From Bretschneidera sinensis (lineage: Eukaryota > Streptophyta > Magnoliopsida > Brassicales > Akaniaceae): a DNA stretch of 64,000 nt. Each line of letters starts with the position of its first letter. Within the stretch, counting starts at the first letter, position 1. The notes beneath the pieces are model-generated. The model was not told where the DNA came from, did no database searches, and saw only the letters and a program-made list of their open reading frames with translations. A program made the translations under genes and the position numbers. The DNA lies in NCBI GenBank assembly GCA_023935145.1, contig CM043700.1, positions 139,589,328-139,653,327 of the forward strand. The letters run 5' to 3'. Positions 24,640 through 36,871 of this stretch are shown here, piece by piece.

Positions 24640-26558
24640 ATGGCAGCCTTTTCATACCAATTACAACACCCTTTCCTTCTTGACTCATTCCTCTTGCCAA
24701 ACACCAAGCAGGTCTCTGGCTTTATGGATCAGGAAGGAAACATGAATACCATGTGTTTCTCTCAATTTTTCCCATCTGAATCTACCCAGGAAAATCCTCA
24801 ACCTGTTGATGCAGGATTTCATGAAAGTAGCTGTCTTGATCACAGCTCAAAGGTTGCTCTTAGTGACAATGAGCCTTCTGTGACCAAAAAACAGAGCACA
24901 GAGTCCTCAACTGTGGTGGATAAGCTTGAGAGTGGTGAGCAGGTTACCCAGAATGTGAATCCAATTGAAAAGAAAAGGAAGATTAACAGAAATGGATCTA
25001 CCTTGAGTTCTGCTCAGTCCAAGGTAAACAATCTTAAAATCCAAGTATATAATTCTGCTTAGTTTTTAATTTTTTTGGTGCTCTGTTCTCTCTGTCCCTT
25101 TTAATTGGTTGTCACTGTATTTATGGATAATTTTTTTTTAATTAGGATGCTAGAGAGGGGAAAAACAAGAAGCAAAAGAAATGCAATGGTGAACAAGAAG
25201 GGAAGGTGCCCAAAGCTGCAAAGAAATATCAGAAGAAAGTTCATGATCATGAACCACCAACAGGCTACATCCATGTTAGAGCAAGGAGGGGTCAAGCAAC
25301 AGATAGCCACAGTCTTGCAGAAAGAGTACTGCTATTTTACTATTTAGGATCTTCAATAATTTAAAATCTTAATTTTCCATTTTACCCTCACCTTTTAAAC
25401 CATTTTTTTTTAATGCTTTCCCAATTTCCAATTATGTCCATCTACCTAAAAGATTGTACATCATGCCAACAAATTTTTATGTCTCATTGTAATTTGTCCA
25501 CATGTGATTTCAGGTAAGAAGAGAGAAAATTAGTGAGAGGATGAAGATATTGCAAAGACTTGTTCCTGGCTGTGACAAGGTGAGTTTTTCATTTTCTTTC
25601 TCTTTCTTAATTATAAAATTATTTCTGCTTGTTTTCCTTCTCTCCTCCATTGGGTGATAAGTATTTGCCTTCCTTTTTTTTTTGCTTCTGACAACTCTCA
25701 TGTGGTTTTGCTATAAAAATAGGTTACTGGAAAGGCCCTCATGTTGGATGAAATTATCAATTATGTCCAGTCTTTACAGAATCAAGTGGAGGTATTATTA
25801 AAAATCTGTATATTTGTATCACTATATTAATTTATTAGTTTAATTATTTCTAAATAGTGTTATTGTCATGTTTCAGTTTCTGTCTATGAAGCTTGCTTCT
25901 GTAAACCCTGTGTTCTATGACTTTGGAGTGGACCTAGATGCATTTATGGTCAGACCAGAGGTAAAACTGTTAAAAAAAAAAAGAAAAAAATTAAGTTGTG
26001 TGGTCTACTTGCAATCACTGTTCAACATTAAAGCTGACGAAATCTTTGTCCCTGACATGAATAATCAGAGATTAAATGGCATGGAAATTACAACACTGCC
26101 ATCTGTGCAACAATGCAGCCCCACCCAGCAGCCCACAGCTTTTGCAGATGCTACAACGTTTGGCCCAGCTAATAACTATTCTCTTTTGAATGCTTCAGCC
26201 TCATTTTTATTTCAACAAGAGCAGAGGCCGAATGCACTCTCTCAGGTATAATCTTTTACAGTAATTAAAAATACAGTATCTGTTAAATATTAAAAAATTA
26301 ATTGGGTGTCAATTTAAATTTTTGGGATAATTAAAAACTCAATTATTTTTAACTACCTTAACTACCCCTTAAATATTCTGTAAATTACAAAAGAATATAA
26401 ATCAAAATGAGATAAGAAAACCCATATGTATTTTTCTAACTATGTGACAAACATGTCATTTTCAGGATAATGGTAGTCTATTATGGGAAGTAGAGGACCA
26501 AAGACAGAAATATCTTAATCAATCTGGGTTCAGCAACAACTTGTGTTCTTTCCATTAA
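24640..26558 (+). CDS. bHLH137: bHLH transcription factor (bHLH137-like)
   Basis: DNA-binding regulator of the plant bHLH group that includes the BEE/CIB-type factors. Exons: 24640-25023, 25146-25325, 25514-25579, 25723-25791, 25877-25960, 26069-26245, 26466-26558; 1053 nt, 350 aa, all phases 0. The start is the ATG right after a run of A's; an upstream in-frame ATG at 24538 lies before this A-run and is unlikely. The bHLH region (about residues 176-230) follows [17 protein letters not shown]. The basic region has His183, Glu187 and Arg191, the H-E-R set that recognises E-box/G-box CACGTG. Helix 2 reads [19 protein letters not shown]. The N-terminal third is Ser/Glu/Gln-rich and disordered, with lysine-rich stretches (KKRK, KNKKQKK) that could import it into the nucleus. 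The C-terminal part is Gln/Pro/Ser-rich and ends NNLCSFH. The intron 25961-26068 has no stop in frame. The exact orthologue name is inferred from family resemblance. Confidence 0.93.
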
Positions 26559-27904
26559 TATAATACACAGAGCTGCCCTACAAAAACCTGCTGCTGGTAA
26601 AGTCCTCATCCCATGTCTCTAAAATTATTTCATATTTATTACTATGTTTTCTTTTTTTGTTTGGATTAGTTTATATATTCTTTTTTCTTGACTTTTGCTG
26701 TTTTACAGCTTGCATGGAGAGTTCAAAGCAAGAAAAAATCTAGAGAAAAGAAAACCCAAAATTAACATGAAAGATTTGAAAAGAGAAAAGCAGAGCCTAC
26801 ATCTTTTTATCAAGTATCATTTCCAATGGAGGAGGCTTTGTTAAAAGGTTCAGGTTCCAAGTTCAAATAGGAGAGTAAAGTGGCATTTGAAAATGAATAA
26901 AGGGCAGCAAAATCAGTGGAAGAAGAACACAAAGGACACATATAAACCGACCAAATAAGACCAGATCTTTTTGCAGATCCCTTGTTCCTGTCCATTTGTT
27001 TGACTCCCCAATGTCTCTCTCTCTCTCATGCACAAATTCCTTGAGCCTGTGGTTGTTAATCCTTAGAACCTTATTTTTATATGAAATATATGTATGTAAA
27101 AAAATTATTTAATGTGGTTACAGTTATTCTGTTATTACAGTTAATTTCACTTTCACTGTTATACTTATATTTCCCATCTTCTCTGTTTTTTACTTTCTCC
27201 GTTCTAGTAGTGGTTGACATGACTGGCTATGCATTAAATTTCTACTTCCAGTACTTGTAGTTGTTGGCTTATTGCTATGATGGAATCTTCTTTGTTTTGT
27301 CCTTTATTGGTTGAGGTTTATGATGTGAATTCCCCCTACCCTACCCTACCCTATCTACCCACCATTTGTAAACAGAGCATCAAATTGTAACTTTTCTTCC
27401 CTTTGAAGATCTTTTTTTTTTATCCAGTTCCCTTATAAGATCTGATGATTTGTAATTGTGTAGCCACTCCTTTGGTAAAGTATTACTTTTGTGCATCATT
27501 TCAACATTGTCTTTTAATAATTGCTCTGTTGAGGCATAAAAGATTTATTCAGGAGATATGCATAGATATGTCTTCAATATTTTTGACAATTCGAATCGTA
27601 AATAGTCACAGCATTGTCTGGAAGAAAGGAATTTTGATTAAAAAAAAAGAGAGAAAACAATGAACACACAAAAAACAAAGAGACAGGTATGTTGCCACAG
27701 ATAGTGTATTCACGGCTGTTTAATTCACGGATAAAATTAAAATTAAATAAAATAAATAAAAATAAAGAATAATTATGTAATTTTATGTTTAATTCATGAA
27801 ATTTTTTGGATTAAAACAAAAGTAAAATAAAAAAATCTAAATAACAAAATACCTTTGACATTATCAACCTCCTCAACAATCCTCAATTTTTTCACTAAAC
27901 CTTA

Positions 27905-28205
27905 AAATTTCATTATTTATTATAATTAATATGATTATAATTATAATAAATATTATTATATTTTAATAATAATAATTGATAATTATTATTGTGATTATAA
28001 CTGTTATAAAAATGATTATAATTACCATTATTAATATTAATATTATAATTATTATTTTCATAATTATAATTTATTATTATAAACTTTATAATAATAATTG
28101 TAAATATTATAATAATAATAACTTTTATCATTTTTATCCTTTTAATAATAAAATATTGTAATTATTATTAGAGGAATTATTGTTATTGTAATTATATTAT
28201 TATTA
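27905..28205. repeat. ATT/AAT-rich low-complexity tract
   Basis: Almost pure A/T with repeating TTATAA, ATTATT and AATAAT units, able to pair with itself. It opens spurious frames on both strands rich in Asn, Ile and Tyr. Confidence 0.85.
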
Positions 28206-30864
28206 TTCATGGGAAAAAAAGGAAGAAAATAATTTTTGGTTCCAAAGAGGTGGGATTGATTCTATCTTAGGATTGGTTTTATCCCATTCTAACATCATAT
28301 AAATAGTAAATCTTTTTAACTAAATATAAGATTAATCATTCATATTGAATTAAAATAATTCAATCTCACATTAATCCCTCAAACCAAACGTACTCTCATA
28401 AAACTGTGACGACATATGGCCTAGAGTGTGGTAATTCTAATATGAGAATAATTAACCTCATAATACAAATAAATAATCATTACAATGGTAATAAAAATGA
28501 TATAATACTTTTGATAAATATAAAAATAAGAAACTTTCAAAACATAATTAAATAATCATTACAACAAGACTAATATTTTTATTTATTTAATACAATACAT
28601 ATAAAGAGATAAGTTTGTTAGCGTTGTCATGTTATAGTTTTATTTGGATTTTTCATAAAAATAATTATTTTAATTTCACCTTAAGTTAGGATTCCAGACA
28701 AGACTAATGTATAGTTACTTTTATGATGTGGAAATTCATTCAATAACGGCTTGTGTACATTCAACTGGATGGCACAGTTGATGATGACCACAAATCATAT
28801 AATTAGTGGTGAGCAACAAAGGGAATTAAGAAGTGATTATATTCTAATTATTACTTACTTTTAATGATTGAATATGATTATGATTAAGCATGCTGATTAG
28901 TCATTCATTCAAGATTCAGGAGTTAGTTTTTAATTTATAAATATTATATGGGTGGCCATTTAAATATCAGACTTTTGATAGGACAACAAAATTTGTTTAC
29001 ATATCAGAATTATTTGGAGCAATCATATAATTATTAATTATAAGAATTTTCTATAACCCATTGTTAATTAAGGAAGCAGCTTTGGAGTTGCCAACAGTTG
29101 TAAATACCAGACAATCCATGTGGATTTTGTTTTTCTTTCTTTCTTTATTTGTGCTGACCCACTTGTTTGGTCATATTTGTGTGAATGCTTCAGTCTTTAT
29201 TTTAGTATGTATGTCAAGTCCCATCTGTTCCAAGAGATTGTAAGCTCTACATTTATCTTTGATTTCTTTTAATCTCCCCCACAGCTTTGATGCTTCTAAA
29301 GCTAGAATTAATGGGAGTATTTTCCATTAAATGATTGATGATCAAATCATAACAGAGGTAGCCCATTAAATTTAATTTTGTTCATTGTTGGACGGTCACA
29401 TATTTGTCGAATGACTTAAAACTATAGTTATAAGTTTTGTTCTGTTTCGATCGGAACGTTTCAGTTTCAGTATTAAATCGAAACGAAATATTTTTATATT
29501 TTGTTTTGTTTATTGTTTTAGCTCATTTCAGTTCGTTTCGATTGAAATATTACAATGTAATTTTTTATATTTTTTAAAATTTTAAAAGGTTAATTTGAAA
29601 ATTTTTTATTTTTTCTCTTCGATTGAGTGATGTGAGTGATACATTATCTTTATTATTTAATGTTTAAATGATAAATTTTTTATTACAATATATTTTTATA
29701 ATTATATATAAAATATGTAATTTGATGATAAGATAAAATCTTCATTTTTTGTACATAAAACGGATAAACAGGTAGGCTACTCTACATAATAAATATCATT
29801 TTGTATTCTGTATGATGAAAACTTAAATTTAACACTAATATATATTTATAAAAAAAAATTAAATACAAATATTTCAAATAAAATGAATAACCTCATTTCA
29901 CTGAACCAAATTTCGGGGGACGAGAACAAATTTTCAATATTGTCTTGTGAAGACTGAAAGGCATTGTTTTGCCAACTAGGAAATTAATAATTATTAAATG
30001 TTATTATAAGCATACAAACCAGTAAAGGTCGTATCGTATGTTGCTCACCAACCGATGAAGCTATTGTATTAGGGGTCCCCTATGTTTTTTCTTTCTTCCC
30101 CTTTATTTTTTATTAAGCACCATAAACAAATTTATTGAATACTGTTGACGTTGAAAATTGAGAAGATCTGTTTCACATTAGCCGAACGCGATGTACCGTA
30201 TTTGAAAATATTCTTTCTTCATTTAACCCATTCAATAACTTAGCATTAAAAGGTATTTGAAGAAAAGTGTAATGACTGTGATATACATGAAATAATAACC
30301 CTAATGAAAAAAATATAAAACTTTTCAATTAAAAAATCATGTGAAATTATCTTATTGCTCTTAATTGAAAATGGAAGGCATGATTGCTCTGATGACCAGG
30401 TGTTCTCTTTGTATTGGATGACTACATTATATGTGTGAAATTATCGAATTATATCTCGTCAAAGGTTGTCATGCATTCGTTGGTTTTCTATTGAGCGATC
30501 TATTTTGTCCGAACATCATTACAAGTCTACATTATGTGTGTGAAATCATTGTAACTCTTATCGAATTTACAAGCAAAGCATTGATCATGATAGGATCTGT
30601 GATTATAATTAATCATGACAAATCTACATCCCGACATCACCCCACCTAATGCTCAAAACAAATAATTTTTTTCTTAGCACATGATATAAAAATTTATTTT
30701 ATTTTAAAATAAAAATAATATATTTTTTATATTAATTAATTATAAAATAAATTTTTATAGCATATATTTTTATAACGTTGTATCAAACAAATTTTTTTTC
30801 AAAATAAAAAGTAACAGCTAAACTTTTGGCAATTTTCAATTGATTAAAGCTACCTAACTTCATA

Positions 30865-30868
<4 letters not shown>

Positions 30869-30902
<34 letters not shown>
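30869..30902. repeat. (TA)17 microsatellite
   Basis: Uninterrupted TA dinucleotides in intergenic DNA. Confidence 0.95.
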
Positions 30903-30906
<4 letters not shown>

Positions 30907-31740
30907 TTTACAATAGAGTAACATATCATGAGGTTGCCACGTGAGTACTAAACCTGGAGAGATCCTTAACTTTAATCATGACCCTTTTTAGAGACATGCA
31001 TGACCCATCAAAATCTTGAATGGGACATTCATGATCCATCTTCATCGTCATTTTTTTTTTCCACGATAAGATTTTCATGGTCAAATGCCAAGCTGGATAT
31101 ATATATATATTCACACATACATATTATTGATGTCAAAAAAATTTTAAAAATTAAAAAAAATGATGACTTGCATGTGAGAGGACACTCCTAAACATGCATG
31201 AAAATACCTATAAATACTTAGTCAAGATTTGAAAGACATACATGTACCATAGATAATAATCCATATTTTGGATTTTCGAGGGATGATTTCTAATGCTATA
31301 GTCAGTATCTTTTACAGTTTAATGAAAAAACTTGAGTTGATTGACTATTTTAAAGTTTTTTAAAAAATTATGATTCCACCAATATTAAGAATTGATATTT
31401 AATTAATCATTTCATTCTAAATAGTAAAATCATGATCGATGATCTGGTTGATATTTGAGATTGGACTAAAGATTTAATGCATATATTATCTTTTTACATT
31501 TGACCGAGTTATTACTATATGTTTTACTTTTACTATTGATTGTGAAATGAATTTTTTATCTTTTGCTTTGTCACGTTTATGTTATTATAAACAGTGATTT
31601 TTACAGCAACACATGTTTATACATGTCATGGCATGAACGAGTTGAGGCATTTGTAATTCCATGCAAACACTTTTTTTTTTTTTTTGAAATTTACGTGCAT
31701 GCAAACTTACACTTTACTTGATCGAGCTTAATTGCGTGAG

Positions 31741-32038
31741 TGCTATATGTTTGCTGGCCGACAGTCATCTATGGTCACCTTTGTTCTAATTTGGCCTGTC
31801 CTTAAACTGATTAAGAAATCTCACCATGAAAAAACTTTAAAGACTTAAAAATTTGACTTTCTTTTACACTACTTTGATTCCTTAAGGGTCTGTTCGTATG
31901 GCATAATTTTCAAATCTTGGAAGTTTACGATTCTCAAAAAATAAAGCTACTTAAATTTAAAATTCTCAAAAATAAAAAAATTTGTTGTTTGGATGTACAT
32001 ATACCTATTTGGCTTGTCCTTAGACTTTATTTTAGCTT

Positions 32039-32090
<52 letters not shown>

Positions 32091-32706
32091 CTGACCGACA
32101 GTAATCATATGTATGGTCACCTTTGTTCTATTTTGGCTTGTTCTTAGACTGATTAAGAGATCTCACCATGAAAAAACTTAAAAGACTTAAAATTTTGATT
32201 TTCTTTCACTCAAAGAAAGAGTAGGGTCTGTTGTGAGTTCGACCCCAATGGAATTCTAATCCAAGAGTGCAAACTGTTACAAAACTTGAACTAGGAATGC
32301 CATCTTCGGCATAGGAAAAGAGAGGGGAATCAATGTGCTGACTTACTGGCGAATATTGGCGTTAAAGGTTTTGCTGTGATGGCTGTATTTGATAAACCTT
32401 CAGCTTCACTGGAGCTACTGCTAATGGCGGACGCTCGGGGAATAGAATTCCCTAGAGGAGGAAGGTTGTTCTAGCGTTTTTTTTTTTCTTGTTTTCTGTC
32501 TGATATACCAAAAAAAGAAAAAGTAAGGTCTGTTCGGCTAGAATGATTTTTAAATCTTGAGAATTTACAATTCTCAAAAATTAAAACTATTGAGAGATTG
32601 AAGATTCTCAAAAATTAAAATTTTCTTATTTGAATGTACCTAAGAATTTAAAATTGAATTCCTTAAAATTTTAATTTAGGTGGTTTGGATGAGAGTGGAG
32701 TTTTGG

Positions 32707-32748
<42 letters not shown>
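31741..32748. repeat. Tandem segmental duplication, each copy ending in (TA)n
   Basis: Copy A (about 31741-32087) and copy B (about 32088-32748) share blocks in the same order: TTTGCTG(G/A)CCGACAGT, ATGGTCACCTTTGTTCTA, CTCACCATGAAAAAACTT, then GGTCTGTTCG, TTCAAATCTTG and a terminal (TA)n array (32042-32087 and 32709-32748). Copy B is longer mainly because of a LINE insertion. No coding sequence of the host is involved. Confidence 0.8.
32233..32513 (+). mobile_element. 5'-truncated LINE retrotransposon (RNase H tail, pseudogene)
   Basis: One reading frame (codons in register with 32325) encodes REGNQCADLLANIG and, further on, LLLMADARGIEFPRGGRLF before a TAG at 32472-32474. This is the end of the RNase H-like domain of plant non-LTR retrotransposons. 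An internal TAG at 32292-32294 shows decay. The insert ends near an A-rich tail and is bounded by a 21-bp near-perfect duplication (32212-32232 and 32514-32534, two mismatches) containing GGTCTGTT. Copy A of the surrounding tandem duplication lacks the insert. Confidence 0.85.
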
Positions 32749-32749
<1 letters not shown>

Positions 32750-33706
32750 GTGTATATTTTTAAATTAAAAATTGATTGTCAGTATGTTTTTTATAATTTA
32801 TTCCGCTATTATTTCTAATGCTTTAGATTTGGACAATTGTATTGATTCTCTTAAAGAATTTTTCATTTTTCCACGTTCTCTGGATTAATTGCTCTTATTA
32901 TGTCACGTGTACAAAAAGTAAAGTAGAAAAAAAATGTGTACAGATTGAATATAAATAAAGAAAAAAACAAAGAGATTGATGTGAAATAGAGATTTGAACT
33001 TTTGTTTCTCGAATTTCGTGAAAGTCCAAATTATAATTAAAATACAATCTTCCGTAATAAAATGACAAGTTGGAGAGAAAAAAATATATAGAGTTGAAAA
33101 GTTTTGAGAGTTCCACGTGAGATGAAATGGTTAAAACATGAAATATATGATTTCTCACTTTTAAGTGGGCCTTTAATCTTTCATGATTTGCGATAAACAT
33201 AATCTTCCGTGATTTTTTGAATCTCTAAATTCATGTTGATGTTACATTATTTTTTTTAACTTGAATGTCTTGTCCATAATAGATAGATCAAGAAAAAAGA
33301 AAATGACGCGAATACGATCAAATTACATAAGTATGTTAAATTGATACCATACCTTAATTTTTAATGGATAAAATAGAGTTAGAGACAACAAAATCTAATT
33401 ATTGTCACCGTTTAAGTATGCCGACAGCATAATTCACTTGAAACCACCCTTAATTAACACAATTGAGGTGAAGAGTGGCTTCAAGAAACCACTTTTAACA
33501 CAATAAGAGTTAAAGAAATTATATTTGTTTTCTACAAAAAAAAATTAGATAAAATATTTAAAAAAAAATATGGAAATAATTTTTTTAAAATATAAATTTA
33601 TGTAAGAAAAACTATATTCACTGTTGTTTATACTGAGCATTAAAAAAAGTTACAATTTTTTTCAAAACCGTTTAGTAAGTACCATAAATCGAAAATATGC
33701 ATTGTG

Positions 33707-33771
33707 ATTTTCTCACTTCCTTCTTTCTTTCCTATTTTCTCACTTCCTTCTTTCTTTCCTATTTTCTCACT
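33707..33771. repeat. 27-bp tandem repeat, 2.4 copies
   Basis: The unit begins ATTTTCTCACTTCCTTC and is repeated exactly at 33707-33733 and 33734-33760, followed by a partial third copy. Pyrimidine-rich; no known function. Confidence 0.9.
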
Positions 33772-34240
33772 TGTCATTTCCTATAATTGGAGTGTCCGAG
33801 TCTCGATCCATCGCTAATCAATTTAAATAGCAAAGCACTAATTATAGTTTAGATGATATTTCTAGCAAATAAATCTCCTTTTTGGTCCTATATTAATCAG
33901 TGTACCACATTAGAAAATGATAAAAAGCCATAATAAGTGACTTAACAATTATATGTGTATTTACTAAAAAAAATATTTCTTTGTTTGCTCCATATATATT
34001 TTGTTCTTTTATCTAAAAGATAAGGACGGGGATTTATAACAATATTCATTAATTGTCATCCCATGCAGTGACCCACTGGGGCGGGACCAATGGCTGGGAC
34101 AGTGCAGCCTGTGTGTGCGGCCAATGTGGTCAGTGTCCCACCATATATTGTTCACTTGTTAATGGTAGAGCAAACCCGTACGTATGGCCATTGGCCCACC
34201 CTCCTCTCCATTGAATTGCCTTGTCTCTTTTGTCTAGTAG

Positions 34241-34277
34241 AAAGAAAGAAAGAAAGAAAGAGAGCGAGAGAGAGAGA
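34241..34277. repeat. (GAAA)n / (GA)n microsatellite
   Basis: Five AAAG units run into an almost pure GA tract. It accounts for charged Lys/Arg/Glu-rich open frames on the plus strand here. Confidence 0.9.
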
Positions 34278-36871
34278 TGTGAAGAAGATATACAGCTAAA
34301 CCTTGACATTGATTTAAAACTTGGTTGTATCCTCATCTATTAATTTGGTAGCTAATAAGGCACGGGCTGTCCTTAAGAAATGGACTGTGGGGGGCACTAG
34401 ATATCCCCCTTTGTTAATTTTTATGCTTTGTACTATTATCTAATTAATTCACGTATTTTTTAATCAAAAATATTTATTTATATCGAATGTAAAATTTTAT
34501 TTTTATATCGATAAAAATTTTATTAATAATTTTAAAATTTTTACAATCATTATTCATATTTTTAATAAAATTTTAAACTTGATACAAAATTGAAACTTCC
34601 GATCCACACAAAAATTTTACCTCTTTAAACTTTTTATAGGAACATGAGGCAGAACTTAGTTGTGGTACCATCTGAGGAATAATAAAGATAAAAGGAACAA
34701 GTGAAGACACTAGTCAAATCGTTCTCAATCGAACATAGCTAGTGTTTGGTCATTAATATTACACACATTTAATGCATGAACCTTCTCCAATTTACCGAAG
34801 TACCCAAGCACAAGTTGGGAAGGCGTTTTCGATTATTGAATTACCAACCAGTAACATTAGCAAAACTTTGTTTGGTTAAATTCCATTTTTTATTACTTTA
34901 GGCAACTAGGTATTGAATGTGGATTCCCAAACAACCCAACAAGAAGAAATGTTCAAGTATCCCTACTTGCAAAAAACTTGAGCAATCTTACAAGGAGACA
35001 CCCCCCTGGGGTCAGAGTAAAAGTATCATGGGATGTTTAATTTAATTGTGACCCATCCTTTTGTTCCAATAAAAGAACATAACACATTACACAGTGAGTG
35101 TGGACCAAATTGCTTGAAGATTTCATGCAAAATTGGTTCAATTTTGCATAAAAGAACATAACATTACACAGCAAATGGTTCCCATGTAAGCTGCGACAAA
35201 CACCAACATCAATTTGCTGTAAACACTTGCTAAAACCAGGCCTCTGTTACCTGTTTTAGTGGTTATATTTTCGAATTTTTTTACGTAGAAGATTTGGGTT
35301 GGATCCCGCTTCTTGTCTCGCTCTGTGTTAAGAATTTATTTTTGGATTGAAAGAAGCTTCATTGGTAATTATTGAAAAGTCCATTAATAACATCCATACA
35401 ACTCATGCTTTACTGAATTGGTTTCGAGACATTTGTCGTTTTGTCTGTGACTAATCCAAGAAATTGAGGGGGTGTTTTCTTAAGGATTATGATTGGTTGG
35501 GTTTAAAAGGCAGATCTTTGGGCTTTTGGGTCTCTACTCTGTCTCTATGAGCAGGCTTATCGGATCGTGTTGGATTTGAAATGGATGATTACGATTAGGA
35601 ATGGAATTTAAATGGTAACATAACCGAATTGATTGAAGGAGACATAGGCATGAGCATGTGCAATTCTTTGGAGGCTGCCCATCCCTTGGCAATTATCATC
35701 TTTCCATCAGCATTGTTGCATGCATTTAACAACTTAAATCAAAGAAACAATCGATTTCGCAGTCTTAAGGAAATGACTGATATCTAAGGAACGTGGGTGG
35801 TCCTGGGATTATGGGTGATGGATTGGATTTTCTAAATAATTCCTAATGTAGCTGAAAAAATTGATCAAATGCACCCAATAATTCTCAGGATTTCGAACAT
35901 AACAAATTTATGTATCATTAACATTTTCAACTAAGAAAGAAAAAGATAGTCAATTTCTTTTTATCATTCACTAATTTTGAGAAGCGATTTTTTAACTGAA
36001 ATGATGATAATCAAACCGAAATCCCCAACATATGTAACTGCTAAACTAACCTCAGGTTTACTTTAAGAAACATATTGTTAGAGCTTGTAACATGCTTTGT
36101 TTACATTAAAAGGAATTGCTAAGATTGCTCTGTGCTTACACATGCAATATATACACTTATTTATGAGCAATTTAAATCGTCAGTAACATGACTCGGCAGT
36201 TCTCTTACCTACAAAAATTTGTTGTTCCAAATTGAAGCAAAATATTACTTCAAGAAGCAGTTTTAGGCCCAATAAAAGGAGGGTTATGAAAAGTGGGCCG
36301 TAAGGATGGCCTAGAAAAGGCAGCTTAATGTGGCTTTGTGGGCCATTTCAGGGGTACTGTATTCTCCTCGGCCATATCTCTATTGGTCTTTATTTTAAAA
36401 TGACGTTTTAGGCCAAATCAAGAGAGCCTAAGAGGAAAAAAACCGAAAATATGCAACCCAAAAGTTCTACACCACCAAAGAGAACAGAAGCAATACAAAA
36501 TCGAATCGATTAACCACCAAACAAAAATATTGGTTCGGATCAATTAACCCGTGGTTTTTGTTATTATTGAAGCTACTGGTTGACCGGATATCGGTTCGAG
36601 TTTTTCCAAACCAAAAGTTTCTGTTCGGGTGGATTTTAAATCCATCGATTTGCCTGGGTCGATTACAACGACGTCGGTTAATATAATCGAATGCTTTGTT
36701 CTATCAAATTGGATCACTACCCAAGACAAGTGATTACAGTGCGGAGTTGTTGATCGATCACTCTCATTTCTTCCGTTTTGCTTCTTCTGATCACGGTGAC
36801 TCAAAATAAAAAAAAAACCCAACGTTTTCTAAAAGGGAAAACCTTCCGTTGAGAAACCAAATTCAAAATAG

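Larger units (their letters stand above)
26559..36871. other. 10-kb intergenic region without a supported gene
   Basis: The first few hundred bases are the bHLH 3' UTR and possibly a downstream intron, since CTGCTGGTAAAG (26588) and TTTTACAG (26701) look like splice sites. The rest is AT-rich with microsatellites, a tandem duplication carrying a LINE fragment (listed), and MITE-like ends near 28210-28395 and 29400-29930. The last 50 bp are the 5' UTR of the next gene. Open frames here are short and low-complexity. Confidence 0.65.

Noticed and set aside
27913..28161. Overlapping Asn/Ile/Tyr-rich frames on both strands
   Set aside because: Product of the ATT/AAT low-complexity tract.
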